A stretch of DNA of 64,000 nt from Halomonas sp. UBA3074 (lineage in GTDB: Bacteria; Pseudomonadota; Gammaproteobacteria; Pseudomonadales; Halomonadaceae): NCBI RefSeq assembly GCF_002366715.1, contig NZ_DFBS01000046.1, forward strand, positions 8,682-72,681, in the 5' to 3' direction. Below the pieces are notes generated by a model. That model did no database searches. It saw only the letters and a program-made list of their open reading frames with translations, and had not been told where the DNA came from. Numbering within the stretch: position 1 is the stretch's first letter; every line of letters starts with the position of its first letter. The translations under genes were made by a program, and so were the position numbers. Below, in pieces: positions 56,179 to 64,000 of the stretch.

Positions 56179-56754
56179 TTATGCTGTTTTCCGTCCTGTG
56201 AGCTTGTCCCGAAGCCTATCGACCATACCCACTCCCGCGCCGACACTCTTATGAAAGAGCTCTGAGTGAGGCGCACTGGGATGCGGGCGCGTCGGTGCCA
56301 ATGTCTTGGCCTGCTCGACTTTTTCGCCTAAATCGATCAGTTGATCACTGGACATATGATGGCGCATCTTAGGAAATTGCTGTGACTCTTCGTCATCAGC
56401 ATGGTGGCTCAGCAATCCCGCTAGCTTTTCTAGACGCGCCATAAAAACCGGATCGTCGGCGTTACAGTCTTCCAGTTGTTTCATCACCTGAACGATTTCA
56501 TCGTGCTCTTGCTTGTCGTGCTCGACCTCTTCGGTCCCGTTGGGAATAGATTTTTCGATTGCCGGATAGACATACATTTCCTCGGCAACGGCGTGGCGCA
56601 TGACTTCAGCGATCAAGGTATCCGCCGTGTCTCTTCGCCACTGTGGGTCGTTTGAGCCTTTGATTTGACTGGCCAGTGCCATCATTTCCTGATGGTCTGT
56701 GGTCAGGATATTGATGACATCTTTGGCTGATCCATTCGCGTTGTGCTGGGTCAT
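56179..56754 (-). CDS. Hemerythrin HHE-domain protein
   Basis: 191 residues. Diiron ligands appear in INILTTDHQEMMALASQI, RHAVAEEMYVYPAIEKS, EHDKQEHDEIVQVMKQL and LLSHHADDEESQQFPKM. Such proteins bind O2, NO or protect from stress. C-terminal ~50 residues are a basic tail. GAGGGAAT lies upstream. Confidence 0.92.
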   Translation of the reverse strand: MTQHNANGSAKDVINILTTDHQEMMALASQIKGSNDPQWRRDTADTLIAEVMRHAVAEEMYVYPAIEKSIPNGTEEVEHDKQEHDEIVQVMKQLEDCNADDPVFMARLEKLAGLLSHHADDEESQQFPKMRHHMSSDQLIDLGEKVEQAKTLAPTRPHPSAPHSELFHKSVGAGVGMVDRLRDKLTGRKTA

Positions 56755-56798
56755 AAGATTCCCTCCTTTGACACCTAATGACGACGAGTATTACAACT

Positions 56799-57392
56799 TC
56801 AACATAGACCCACGCACAGCAACCTTTCAAGTCCTTGAGCAATGGCCGCTTCACGTTTCAACTCTCGTTGATAATAAGCCTCTAAAGCATGATGAAAAGC
56901 CGCTGCGCGGTGAGGCAACCCTTCCTTTGCGTAGCGCTCAGCCCGCGCCATGACGCGCTTGTGAAAAGCATCTCGATCTACCTCAGCCTCACCGCCCAGG
57001 TTGTCCACACTGACATGAAAAGGACGCCCACATGCTTTGGTAAACCAGTACTCCAACGCTTGTGGGGCTATTTCTGCCTGCTCGAACGCAGCTTGCTGCT
57101 CTGCGTTACGACCATCCGGTGAATACCAGTAACCGTAATCTTCTAGCTGGCGGCGTTTTTCACCCGCAATGCACCAGTGGCTAATTTCGTGTAAGGCACT
57201 GGCATAATAACCGTGTGCAAAAATAACTTGATGATAGGGAGTATCACTATCCGCTGGACGATAGAGAGGTTCATCCTGCCCACTAATTAAGCGCGTGTGA
57301 TATTGCGTGGCAAACACACCATCAAACAGCGCCGTAATATCGGCCAGCGTCCATCGCTCCTGCTCTTGATTCACATAGACCTCGTTTACCAT
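56799..57392 (-). CDS. epmC: Elongation factor P hydroxylase EpmC
   Basis: 197 residues of the YfcM family that hydroxylates the lysyl-modified residue of EF-P. The metal motif SALHEISHWCIAGEKRRQLE and YGYWYSPDGRNAEQQAAFEQ (about 85-105) are diagnostic. No epmA or epmB gene is next to it. It is divergent from the MATE gene. Confidence 0.93.
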   Translation of the reverse strand: MVNEVYVNQEQERWTLADITALFDGVFATQYHTRLISGQDEPLYRPADSDTPYHQVIFAHGYYASALHEISHWCIAGEKRRQLEDYGYWYSPDGRNAEQQAAFEQAEIAPQALEYWFTKACGRPFHVSVDNLGGEAEVDRDAFHKRVMARAERYAKEGLPHRAAAFHHALEAYYQRELKREAAIAQGLERLLCVGLC

Positions 57393-57513
57393 GGGTAGTG
57401 ATGAAAGTATAACGTCCTTCTCAGGACAAGCTGAATAGAGGGAAGCAAGGCTTGGTTTTCCCTGCTAATCTAGCGCTTTTTTACAGCTCAATTCGCCAAC
57501 CAGGAGCTCACCA

Positions 57514-58932
57514 TTGGGCGATTTCACTCAACGCGTTAAATCGGTCTATTGGCCAGAAACCCGAGCCCTGCTCTATTTGGCATTCCCTATTTGCGGTGCC
57601 CAGTTGGCTCAAGCAGGAATGAGCGTTGTCGATGTCATGATGACCGGACGCCATGATGCCACCTCTCTTGCGGCCGTTTCGGTAGGCTCTAGTCTCTGGA
57701 TGCCATTGATGCTGTTCATGACGGGCACGCTGATGGGGCTAACGCCAATCGTGGCCCACCTGCTAGGAGGACAGCGCAATAACTTTATCCGCCCTGCCGT
57801 CCATCAGGCGCTCTGGGTCGCCCTCCTCCTGGGGGTTGTCGCGGGCCTGCTGCTTTGGTCAGTGGTTATGCCCATTTTTGACTTAATGAACGTGCCCACT
57901 GCGGTGGCAAGCCAGTCTGCAGCCTACCTTTCTGCGGTCGCTTTTGGCATGCCAGGCATTGCTTTGTTTCAGGCGCTAAGAGCATTTTCAGACGGCATGA
58001 ACCATACCCGCCCAGCCTTGTGGATCAGCCTTATTGGCTTAGGGGTCAATATTCCTGCCAACTATCTATTGATCCACGGTGGCGAGGGCTTGGTCGAGCT
58101 AATGGGCAACGGTGTTCCTGACATCCTGCAACAGTTGCCCCCCTTGGGCGCCTTTGGCTGTGGTATTGCCACCGCACTCTCCATGTGGACGATGGCCCTA
58201 GCAATGGCGTATTACACGCGCAGAGGAAGCACCTATCGAAGCGTGGCGATTTGGCAAAAACTAACACCGCCTCAGTGGGTGGGCATCCGTGAGTTAGTGG
58301 TGGTGGGCGTCCCTATTGGCGTGGCAATTTTTGTTGAAGTGACCTTGTTCACGCTCATTGCACTTTTCATTGCCAGCTTCGGCGAAGTGACCGTAGGGGC
58401 TCACCAAATAGCGCTAAGCTTCACCTCTATCCTATTCATGCTGCCCTTATCCCTGAGCATGGCACTCACCGTTAGGGTGGGAAATACACTTGGCCAGCAA
58501 CGTTTGAGCCTTGCCCGGCAGGTCGCTTGGAACGGTATCGTGATCAGCGTGATCATCGCTGTCATCAATAGTATTTTATTGTGGTTGAGTGCCGTACCTG
58601 TCATTGCGCTTTATACCTCGAATAGCGAGATACAGGCGCTAGCGCTATCGATCATTGCCTTGGCGGTCATCTTTCAGCTCTCAGACTCGCTACAGGTTAA
58701 TCTGGCAGGGGCTTTACGCGGCTACAAAGACACCCGAATCGTCATGGTGATCACGGTGCTCTCATACTGGATAGTGGGGCTTGGGGGTGGACATTGGCTG
58801 GGCTCTCAAGGGATTGGTAGTCTGGTTGCTCCGCTCGGTGTTCATGGCTATTGGATAGGCTTGATTGCCGGTCTCAGCACCGCAGCCCTGCTACTCGGCT
58901 GGCGTTTGCAGCGCATCAGCCTTCGGAGGTAA
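57514..58932 (+). CDS. MATE family efflux transporter
   Basis: 472 residues with twelve predicted helices and two symmetrical halves. Contains PICGAQLAQAGMSVVDVMMTG at the start and GIALFQALRAFSDGMNHTRP, the NorM-type motif. Probable Na+ or H+ driven drug exporter in the inner membrane. TTG start supported by GGAG eight bases upstream. The DUF3080 gene begins two bases after its stop. Confidence 0.92.
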   Translation: MGDFTQRVKSVYWPETRALLYLAFPICGAQLAQAGMSVVDVMMTGRHDATSLAAVSVGSSLWMPLMLFMTGTLMGLTPIVAHLLGGQRNNFIRPAVHQALWVALLLGVVAGLLLWSVVMPIFDLMNVPTAVASQSAAYLSAVAFGMPGIALFQALRAFSDGMNHTRPALWISLIGLGVNIPANYLLIHGGEGLVELMGNGVPDILQQLPPLGAFGCGIATALSMWTMALAMAYYTRRGSTYRSVAIWQKLTPPQWVGIRELVVVGVPIGVAIFVEVTLFTLIALFIASFGEVTVGAHQIALSFTSILFMLPLSLSMALTVRVGNTLGQQRLSLARQVAWNGIVISVIIAVINSILLWLSAVPVIALYTSNSEIQALALSIIALAVIFQLSDSLQVNLAGALRGYKDTRIVMVITVLSYWIVGLGGGHWLGSQGIGSLVAPLGVHGYWIGLIAGLSTAALLLGWRLQRISLRR

Positions 58933-58934
58933 CC

Positions 58935-59939
58935 ATGATTAGGTGGGTAAATATTCCTCACATACTTATCCTGGGCCTCCTACTGTCTGGCTGTGGCGAT
59001 AACCCCGCTGAACAACAATGGCAGGCTTACCATCAACAGCTTGCCGATGACCTCGACCATGCCGACATTGAACGCTCAAAGCCCATCAATATCGGTGATT
59101 TTCCGGAACGCTCCGAACGGCTCATTGAGGTAGCCGAAACCCGAGACAGTATTCTCAACGTCTACGCTCTGCGTGAATGCCAAATCACGTCACTCATTGC
59201 TGCTCGTAATAATCAATTAGGCCGCGTAGCGCCCCCGAGCCAGCAATGGCTCTATGAGCTCACGCTATGGCAACGGTTGAGCACTTGCTGGAGCAGCGAG
59301 GTTCCAGCCCAGCTGAGTGCTGAAGACCGGACCCGACTGCAGCAGCTAACGGAGACGAAGACGGCTCAGCTACCCAGTGTCAGTTGGAATGCCATTTTTG
59401 ACTCCAGCGAGTGGGTTAAAAGTTTTTCACGGGCCAGCCAGCCTTTTGACACAGCAGATGAAGCGGCCATTGTTGACCAACTCGACGCCATTCGTTACTT
59501 GCAACAGATGACAGACCATCAGTTTGATCTCGATTGGCAACAAGACTCCTCTACCCTTGAAAACCATTTCAAAACCTTACAAGAACGCCCATTGACGGCT
59601 GAAGTTTTGCGCGCGTTGCTTCTGGCCACGCAGCGCTTAAACGAAGCGAACACGCTCTTAAAACAGGCGTTAACCCAGCTCAGCGAAGAGCCCTCTCAGT
59701 GCTTGCGAGACACGGCAACACCGCCCGTTGCGCCATTGACAACAGTTGCCAAACGCTGGTTAACCGCCGTCAATCGCCTGATTGACTCACAACAGGTGGT
59801 AAAGCCTAGCGCTATCCGGCATTACCAAGCACGTTGGCTTTCTCTCAACGACCCTCAGTCACCTTGGCAACAGTACCAGCAAGCTCGTTTTGAACATGAG
59901 TCGCTCCGAGCTCGCTTTCCAGCGTGCGCAAACAATTAA
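58935..59939 (+). CDS. DUF3080 family lipoprotein
   Basis: 334 residues. Signal peptide with lipobox LLLSGC (about residue 18), then a helical DUF3080 domain: QQLADDLDHADIER.., YALRECQITSLIAARNNQLG and LSTCWSS. Function unknown, envelope-associated. GGAGGT lies just upstream of the ATG at 58935 and overlaps the MATE stop, so they are cotranscribed. Confidence 0.87.
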   Translation: MIRWVNIPHILILGLLLSGCGDNPAEQQWQAYHQQLADDLDHADIERSKPINIGDFPERSERLIEVAETRDSILNVYALRECQITSLIAARNNQLGRVAPPSQQWLYELTLWQRLSTCWSSEVPAQLSAEDRTRLQQLTETKTAQLPSVSWNAIFDSSEWVKSFSRASQPFDTADEAAIVDQLDAIRYLQQMTDHQFDLDWQQDSSTLENHFKTLQERPLTAEVLRALLLATQRLNEANTLLKQALTQLSEEPSQCLRDTATPPVAPLTTVAKRWLTAVNRLIDSQQVVKPSAIRHYQARWLSLNDPQSPWQQYQQARFEHESLRARFPACANN

Positions 59940-60075
59940 TATCCGCAGAACCCTTAACCTTATGAGCAACTTGTGCTATTGGTTGATAGGTGAGGTGAAT
60001 AACAAAGTAAGTACTGAGGCAAGCTAGGCAACTGCTTCGCCAATGTGATGACCACGCAGCACAAGGAGGGACACA

Positions 60076-60771
60076 ATGGGCGCATCCCTGTCACCCCGCT
60101 CTGCCCAGGTCATCGACCTGGAAACTGTGCGTCAACGTCAGCAGGCGCAAAAGTGCTTAGTCCGTTTAGCCCCTGAGCTAGATGGTTTAGAGATGGTTTA
60201 CCAACTCGCTGCGAGTCCTGACAGCTACTACGGCATGCCTATTTTGGCCTGGGGGCTTAGAGAAGACGGCAATGTTGTCGGCTTGGTACCGTGGATGGAA
60301 ACGCTGGCGGCATGCCATGAGCTTAACAATCAAGAAAATGGCTATTTCGTGGGTTATCGTGATCCCGAAACGGAAGAAATCTCCGACTCACCGCCCGACC
60401 ACAAATACCAAGAGCTAGTGGCTTCAGCAGAGTACTTCGACTACGAAGCATCCGGAGAAGTCACTCTCATTCAGCAAATCCCCGATACCCTGGGCACTCA
60501 TGCGTTATGCATGAACCACCCCAATGCGCCTTGGCACATGAAGCCCGTATATGGTTGGCGTCTTTATAGCGACGGCACTATGGACGCATTGCTGGCAGAT
60601 GAGCACAAAGCCACAATGACTCCCATTTTGCTAGGCGATAAATGCCTTTACAGCGCTCGCGTTCGCCATCAAACGGTTTACTTTTTTCAGCGCCACATCG
60701 CCAACCGTATTTTGGAAGAAGACCCCGCCACCCTGGACGCATTAGCGATGATGGTGGTGCCCTGCGAATAA
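60076..60771 (+). CDS. Conserved-type hypothetical protein
   Basis: 231 residues, soluble, no family recognised. Contains YYGMPILAWGLREDGNVVGL, VPWMETLAACHELNNQENGY and a C-terminal YFFQRHIANRILEEDPATLD. AAGGAGG precedes the ATG. The 175 bp downstream to tusA show only weak inverted repeats. Confidence 0.7.
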   Translation: MGASLSPRSAQVIDLETVRQRQQAQKCLVRLAPELDGLEMVYQLAASPDSYYGMPILAWGLREDGNVVGLVPWMETLAACHELNNQENGYFVGYRDPETEEISDSPPDHKYQELVASAEYFDYEASGEVTLIQQIPDTLGTHALCMNHPNAPWHMKPVYGWRLYSDGTMDALLADEHKATMTPILLGDKCLYSARVRHQTVYFFQRHIANRILEEDPATLDALAMMVVPCE

Positions 60772-60946
60772 AATCTCTTACCTGCGTGAATTGCACAGCC
60801 ATTGAAGGCACGCTGGTAAAAAGAGTGCATGACTCCGAGGGCAATTCAGTTGCGTGATTTGCCCTCACGCGCTTTCAAATGGCCGCTTCTCAACAAGCGT
60901 GGTTGCTTTAAAACGCCATTATTTAAAGGGCCGTTGCTTTTAAGCG

Positions 60947-61201
60947 CTATGCCAAACGGATAAAGTAAAGGTAGTTACTTGATGACGTGGTGTCCTGACC
61001 AAGCAGCTCATGCCCTAAAAATTGACAAAACTTTGGCACATCCCGCGTGGTAGCTGGGTCCGTTGCAATCACCTTGAGCACTTGGCCTGAGGTCATGTCG
61101 CGCACCTTGTTGTGCATCAACATAATCGGCTCAGGACAGTACAGCCCCGTGGTGTCTAACAATGCATCGTAATTGGGTAATGGAGCCGTATCATCAGCCA
61201 T
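60947..61201 (-). CDS. Sulfurtransferase TusA family protein
   Basis: About 84 residues with the family motif [20 protein letters not shown] (Cys near 23) and [20 protein letters not shown]. Carries sulfur for tRNA thiolation or related uses. The ATG at 61201 has GAGGA upstream. Only 29 bp separate it from the divergent monooxygenase gene. Confidence 0.92.
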   Translation of the reverse strand: MADDTAPLPNYDALLDTTGLYCPEPIMLMHNKVRDMTSGQVLKVIATDPATTRDVPKFCQFLGHELLGQDTTSSSNYLYFIRLA

Positions 61202-61230
61202 TAATATCCTCGCTGTAGGAAGCAAAACGT

Positions 61231-61518
61231 ATGATTAAAGTTATCATCGAACGGCGAATCATGCCTGGCCTCGAAGAAGAATTTGAGCAAGCAGCACGCG
61301 AGGCCATGCGTGTTTCCCTGGGTGTAAGGGGGTTTATCAGTGGCGAAACGCTCGTTGAGCTTGGCCATACCGATCGCCGACTGATGATCACCAAATGGCG
61401 TGATATCCGCGCCTGGAAGGAGTGGCACTCAAGCGAAGCGCGGGCAACGGCCATGCAGCGTATCTTACCGTTGTTGACTGAAGATGAAACCATCCGGATT
61501 TATGAACCCGGCTACTGA
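61231..61518 (+). CDS. Antibiotic biosynthesis monooxygenase domain protein
   Basis: 95 residues forming one ABM-type ferredoxin-like domain: [40 protein letters not shown] and [14 protein letters not shown]. Heme-degrading or quinone monooxygenase roles are known; not decidable. AGGAAG lies upstream. Convergent with rlmM. Confidence 0.88.
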   Translation: MIKVIIERRIMPGLEEEFEQAAREAMRVSLGVRGFISGETLVELGHTDRRLMITKWRDIRAWKEWHSSEARATAMQRILPLLTEDETIRIYEPGY

Positions 61519-61536
61519 CTTCACTTTATCGCTTCT

Positions 61537-62604
61537 TCAATCTCTCAATCTTACGTGCACCGTCACTTCTTCTCGATCATGGTAGAGGTGGCGGCATGAT
61601 ACGTTAGCATGCACGCCTGCCTTCTCCAGTGACTCATCCAGAATACTTAGACAGCGCGTTACCTCTTCCCACCGCTTTTTCATGGGAAGTTTGAGGTTAA
61701 AGATTGCTTCTTTACACCATTTGCGAATAAGCCACCGCTCTACCATCGCGAGTACTCGTATCGGTTTATCAACGATATCGCAGACCAACCAATCCAGTCG
61801 TTGCGGTGGCTCCCAGGTAAACCCATCCTCTTTCAAATGATCGATTTGCCCTGTTTTCATCAATGACGTATCCATAGGACCATTATCGATGGCGTACACG
61901 TACATACCGCGCTGAACCAATTGCCATGTCCAACCACCTGGCGCAGCTCCCAAATCAGCGGCCTGCATATGGGGCGCCAAGCGCGCGTCCCACTCATCAC
62001 GAGGAATAAACTCATGCCAAGCCTCTTCCAGCTTGAGGGTAGAGCGGCTCGGCGCTCGAGATGGGAAGCGCAGCCGCCGAATTCCATTAATCAGCTCGCT
62101 GCGATTGCCCGGAAAGCTCATCGCTAGCTGGACTTGATCACCATCGGTCCAAAAAATGTGTAGCCGCCTAGCCCCTGCACTACGTCGCAGTGCACCACGC
62201 TTTTTCAACATACTGGCCAATGGTTTTGTAAGCGCCTTGATCAACCCTGCTAGCGCTTTTCCATCATTAGTATCCGGCGTTTCGTGCCAAATATCTTCGA
62301 AGTTCCAGCGGCTGGCTTTTACCTGCTCCAAAATGGCGGTGAGGCGATCATCCCGGGAGAGCCTAAGTGCGGGCAGTGCTGCCAAACTCTGACGCGCGAA
62401 TATGAGTCGAGGAAACGCCGCTTGACGGTGTAAGTCGTTTATTGGTTCACCGTCCACACGTGTCAAACTTGCCCATCCCTCGCCCGTAGACGCCTCACAG
62501 GTCACACCATGCGACGCGGCATGGTACTGCAGCTCCGCTAGCGCATCATGTTCAAACCCTGGACGGCAGTAAACGAGCCACGAAGTGGGTACTGTTTCAC
62601 TCAC
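61537..62604 (-). CDS. rlmM: 23S rRNA 2'-O-ribose methyltransferase RlmM
   Basis: 355 residues. N-terminal THUMP-like domain, then a Rossmann methyltransferase with the SAM loop AADLGAAPGGWTWQLVQRGM (about 213) and LDWLVCDIVDKPIRVL. Modifies C2498 of 23S rRNA. Length matches E. coli RlmM (366). The rRNA operon end at the right edge is a coincidence of position. Confidence 0.95.
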   Translation of the reverse strand: MSETVPTSWLVYCRPGFEHDALAELQYHAASHGVTCEASTGEGWASLTRVDGEPINDLHRQAAFPRLIFARQSLAALPALRLSRDDRLTAILEQVKASRWNFEDIWHETPDTNDGKALAGLIKALTKPLASMLKKRGALRRSAGARRLHIFWTDGDQVQLAMSFPGNRSELINGIRRLRFPSRAPSRSTLKLEEAWHEFIPRDEWDARLAPHMQAADLGAAPGGWTWQLVQRGMYVYAIDNGPMDTSLMKTGQIDHLKEDGFTWEPPQRLDWLVCDIVDKPIRVLAMVERWLIRKWCKEAIFNLKLPMKKRWEEVTRCLSILDESLEKAGVHANVSCRHLYHDREEVTVHVRLRD

Positions 62605-62790
62605 CCTTTCACCTCAAACGTTAAATACAAACAAGATGGACTATCGCGTGCCAGACCTTTGAATCACCCATTAGCACACAGCGACCGGCATCATAGCATT
62701 TATCTGGGCAATACGGCTGTCGTGAGGTGTTACTCGAGCCACGGTAGGCAACTATCGTCTTTTAGTGGGAAGTGTCGTAAACTGCCTATA

Positions 62791-62826
62791 ACAGCTCTTT
62801 CTTATTTTATGGAAAGAGCTGTTTTT
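62791..62826 (+). terminator. Orphan plus-strand terminator upstream of rnk
   Basis: ACAGCTCTTTC pairs with GAAAGAGCTGT, followed by TTTTTGTTAT. No plus-strand gene lies upstream (rlmM is minus), so it ends an unannotated transcript or is an rnk leader attenuator. The 186 bp before it (62605-62790) show no gene I can support. Confidence 0.85.
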
Positions 62827-62837
62827 GTTATATTTTT

Positions 62838-62909
62838 TTAGACCAATCTCATAACCTACCACACCGCTTACAGTTAGACCAATCTCATAACCTACCACAC
62901 CGCTTACAG
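62838..62909 (+). repeat. 36-bp tandem duplication upstream of rnk
   Basis: A 36-base unit beginning TTAGACCAATCTCATAACCT and ending GCTTACAG occurs twice in a row with no mismatches, followed by a partial TTAG. It lies 28 bases before the rnk start. Confidence 0.95.
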
Positions 62910-62937
62910 TTAGCGGCTCTTTGCCAAGGAGAGCAAC

Positions 62938-63351
62938 ATGGGGCAGCGCCCACCCCTTCTAATTAACCGACTTGATGCAGAACGTTTGCAGCGTTTAATC
63001 GACGATGCGACTGAAGAAGATCAAGCGGTAGCAGAAATGCTCGAAAACGAGCTAAGCCGTGGCGTTGTCGTTGATCCGAATGAGATTCCTGACAATGTGG
63101 TCAGTATGAATAGTCAGGTGCAATTCACTGACCTTACCCGCCAAAAGCAGATGATCAGAACGCTGGTTTATCCTCATGCCTTGAGCAGCACTGAAGACGG
63201 CCTTTCAGTCATGGCGCCCATTGGGGCCAGCTTACTCGGCCTTAAGGTAGGTGATGCTATTGATTGGCCGCTACCGAATAACGAGCATACTCTGTTAAGA
63301 ATTGACGCTATCCTTTGGCAACCAGAACGCGAAGGGCAATTTCATCGCTAA
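62938..63351 (+). CDS. rnk: Nucleoside diphosphate kinase regulator (Rnk, GreA/B-type)
   Basis: 137 residues. N-terminal coiled part (INRLDAERLQRLIDDATEED) and a C-terminal GreA/GreB FKBP-like domain with VYPHALSSTEDGLSVMAPIG and GASLLGLKVGDAIDWPLPN. Rnk binds RNA polymerase in relatives. AAGGAG is upstream of the ATG. Confidence 0.9.
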   Translation: MGQRPPLLINRLDAERLQRLIDDATEEDQAVAEMLENELSRGVVVDPNEIPDNVVSMNSQVQFTDLTRQKQMIRTLVYPHALSSTEDGLSVMAPIGASLLGLKVGDAIDWPLPNNEHTLLRIDAILWQPEREGQFHR

Positions 63352-63410
63352 CAGGCGATATAAGCGCCTTGAGCGGTAGCTTTGCTATTGGATTGCCTTC
63401 TGCCCTTGAG

Positions 63411-63756
63411 AGCGAAGCACGGCGATCTCGGGGTGGCTGGCCCCGTAGGATGAGATGGCCGCGTCGCTGCACTCCTCGCCATGACATATAGTCGGCCACA
63501 GCCAGCCGCTCTCCACCTATTATCGCGAGCCCCCTGTCATCGCTAGCGAAGCACGGCGATCTCGGGGTGGCTGGCCACCCTAGGATGAGATGGCCGCGTC
63601 GCTGCGCTCCTCGCCATGACATATAGTCGGCCACAGCCAGCCACTCTCCACATGTTATGGCGTCTCCCCTGTCATCGCGAGCGCAGCGCGGCGATCTCAG
63701 GGTTGCTTGCCACCGCTGGATGAGATGGCCGCGTCGCTACGCTCCTCGCCATGACA
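63411..63756. repeat. Three copies of a palindromic interspersed repeat
   Basis: Units begin near 63411, 63545 and 63680, a period of about 134 bases. Each has an inner AGCG.AGC..GGCGATCTC arm, a variable centre, and GATGAGATGGCCGCGTCGCT..CTCCTCGCCATGACA as the opposite arm, so each unit is an imperfect inverted repeat. Copies one and two also share a TATAGTCGGCCACAGCC segment. This resembles the widespread GTCATTGCGAGCG-type genomic repeats. There is no gene between rnk and the 5S gene. Confidence 0.85.
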
Positions 63757-63773
63757 TTCATTTTCTTTCAGGC

Positions 63774-63809
63774 AACAAAAAACCCAGCCGGTTGACTGGG
63801 TTTTTTGTT
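63774..63809 (-). terminator. Terminator of the rRNA operon
   Basis: AACAAAAAACCCAG pairs with CTGGGTTTTTTGTT. On the minus strand the T-run follows the 5S rRNA 3' end. Confidence 0.93.
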
Positions 63810-63816
63810 AAATAAG

Positions 63817-63935
63817 TGCCTGACGATGACCTACTCTCGCATGGGGAGACCCCACACTACCATCGGCGCTAAGCGGTTTCACTTCTGAGTTCGGCAAGGG
63901 ATCAGGTGGTTCACGCGTGCTATGGTCGTCAGGCG
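63817..63935 (-). rRNA. rrf: 5S ribosomal RNA
   Basis: Minus strand reads GCCTGACGACCATAGC at the 5' end, TGCCGAACTCAGAAGTGAAA in the middle and CCCCATGCGAGAGTAGGTCA towards the 3' end, closing with GTCAGGC, which pairs with the 5' end. About 118 bases. Ends are set by this helix. The terminator follows, so this is the last gene of a minus-strand rRNA operon. Confidence 0.96.
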
Positions 63936-64000
63936 TAACGGGCTATGTACATCATGCTGACTAACGTTTGCTAAATTATGATCGTCTCATTGCCTGCCGC
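63936..64000 (-). other. 23S-5S intergenic spacer (partial)
   Basis: The last 65 bases upstream of the 5S gene show no recognisable 23S end; this is part of the spacer of the rRNA operon, running off the window. Confidence 0.6.

Noticed and set aside
62548..62841. 97-codon plus-strand ORF overlapping rlmM and the orphan terminator
   Set aside because: It starts inside rlmM antisense and runs through a terminator hairpin; no ribosome site.
62838..62909. Short CRISPR-like repeat
   Set aside because: Two copies are directly adjacent with no spacer and no cas genes, so it is a plain tandem duplication.
63308..63634. 108-codon minus-strand ORF in the palindromic repeats
   Set aside because: Its repeated protein segments follow the DNA repeat; no ribosome site, overlaps rnk.

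Overview
The window looks like a chromosomal segment of a moderately halophilic gammaproteobacterium, most likely Halomonadaceae (Halomonas/Vreelandella). This rests on gene content and protein style: a fruBKA fructose PTS operon followed by pgi, a sufR-BCDST operon, putA with putP, fadBA, EpmC, RlmM, YeaC, DUF3549, DUF3080 and DUF5924 proteins, and a Proteobacteria-type 5S rRNA. It was not checked by a database search. Most of the window is dense chromosomal backbone, with no prophage, transposase, CRISPR array or tRNA gene that I could find.

Layout. 1-6.4 kb: fructose uptake and phosphorylation (EI-containing FruB, FruK, FruA), then glucose-6-phosphate isomerase. 6.5-7.9 kb: a small, AT-richer, toxin-antitoxin-like cluster on the minus strand (DUF4160, DUF2442 fused to an antidote-type HTH, GNAT). 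7.9-10 kb: DinB protein, a radical SAM protein with a LexA-like box, and a winged-helix protein. 10-17 kb: a caa3-like terminal oxidase operon (subunit II-cytochrome c, fused subunit I/III, small membrane protein, CPC-type P-type ATPase) with two membrane proteins beside it. 17-23.7 kb: DUF2797, YeaC, GlpG, a metallophosphoesterase, NAD kinase, an EamA transporter, a Pmp3-like protein and a CBS protein. Two related small RNA candidates lie at about 19.3 and 23.8 kb. 23.9-30.3 kb: proline catabolism (AraC-type regulator, PutA lacking the usual DNA-binding N-terminus, a small ORF and hairpins, PutP). 30.5-35.6 kb: OmpW, YqcC, DUF3549, a RimB-like protease with RimK, a helical protein and SanA. 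35.6-42.2 kb: SUF iron-sulfur assembly and its Rrf2 regulator, then a YjfB-type protein. 42.3-46 kb: small stress and redox proteins and a histone-deacetylase-like hydrolase. 46.1-49.5 kb: fadBA beta-oxidation. 49.8-62.6 kb: DUF5924/DUF2914 protein, MarR regulator, universal stress protein, Uup, TatD, hemerythrin, EpmC, MATE pump, DUF3080 lipoprotein, TusA, monooxygenase, RlmM. 62.6-64 kb: an orphan terminator, a 36-bp tandem repeat, rnk, three copies of a palindromic repeat, and the 5S rRNA end of a minus-strand rRNA operon.

The most unusual things seen are: (1) an oxidase subunit I in which the K-channel lysine and the D-channel asparagines appear replaced while metal ligands are kept; (2) two minus-strand sRNA candidates sharing sequence blocks and terminator architecture, one with a good promoter; (3) a DUF2442-HTH antidote fusion paired with DUF4160 and GNAT; (4) short tandem duplications spanning stop codons in several unrelated genes; (5) a leader with a 47-codon ORF and two hairpins between putA and putP.
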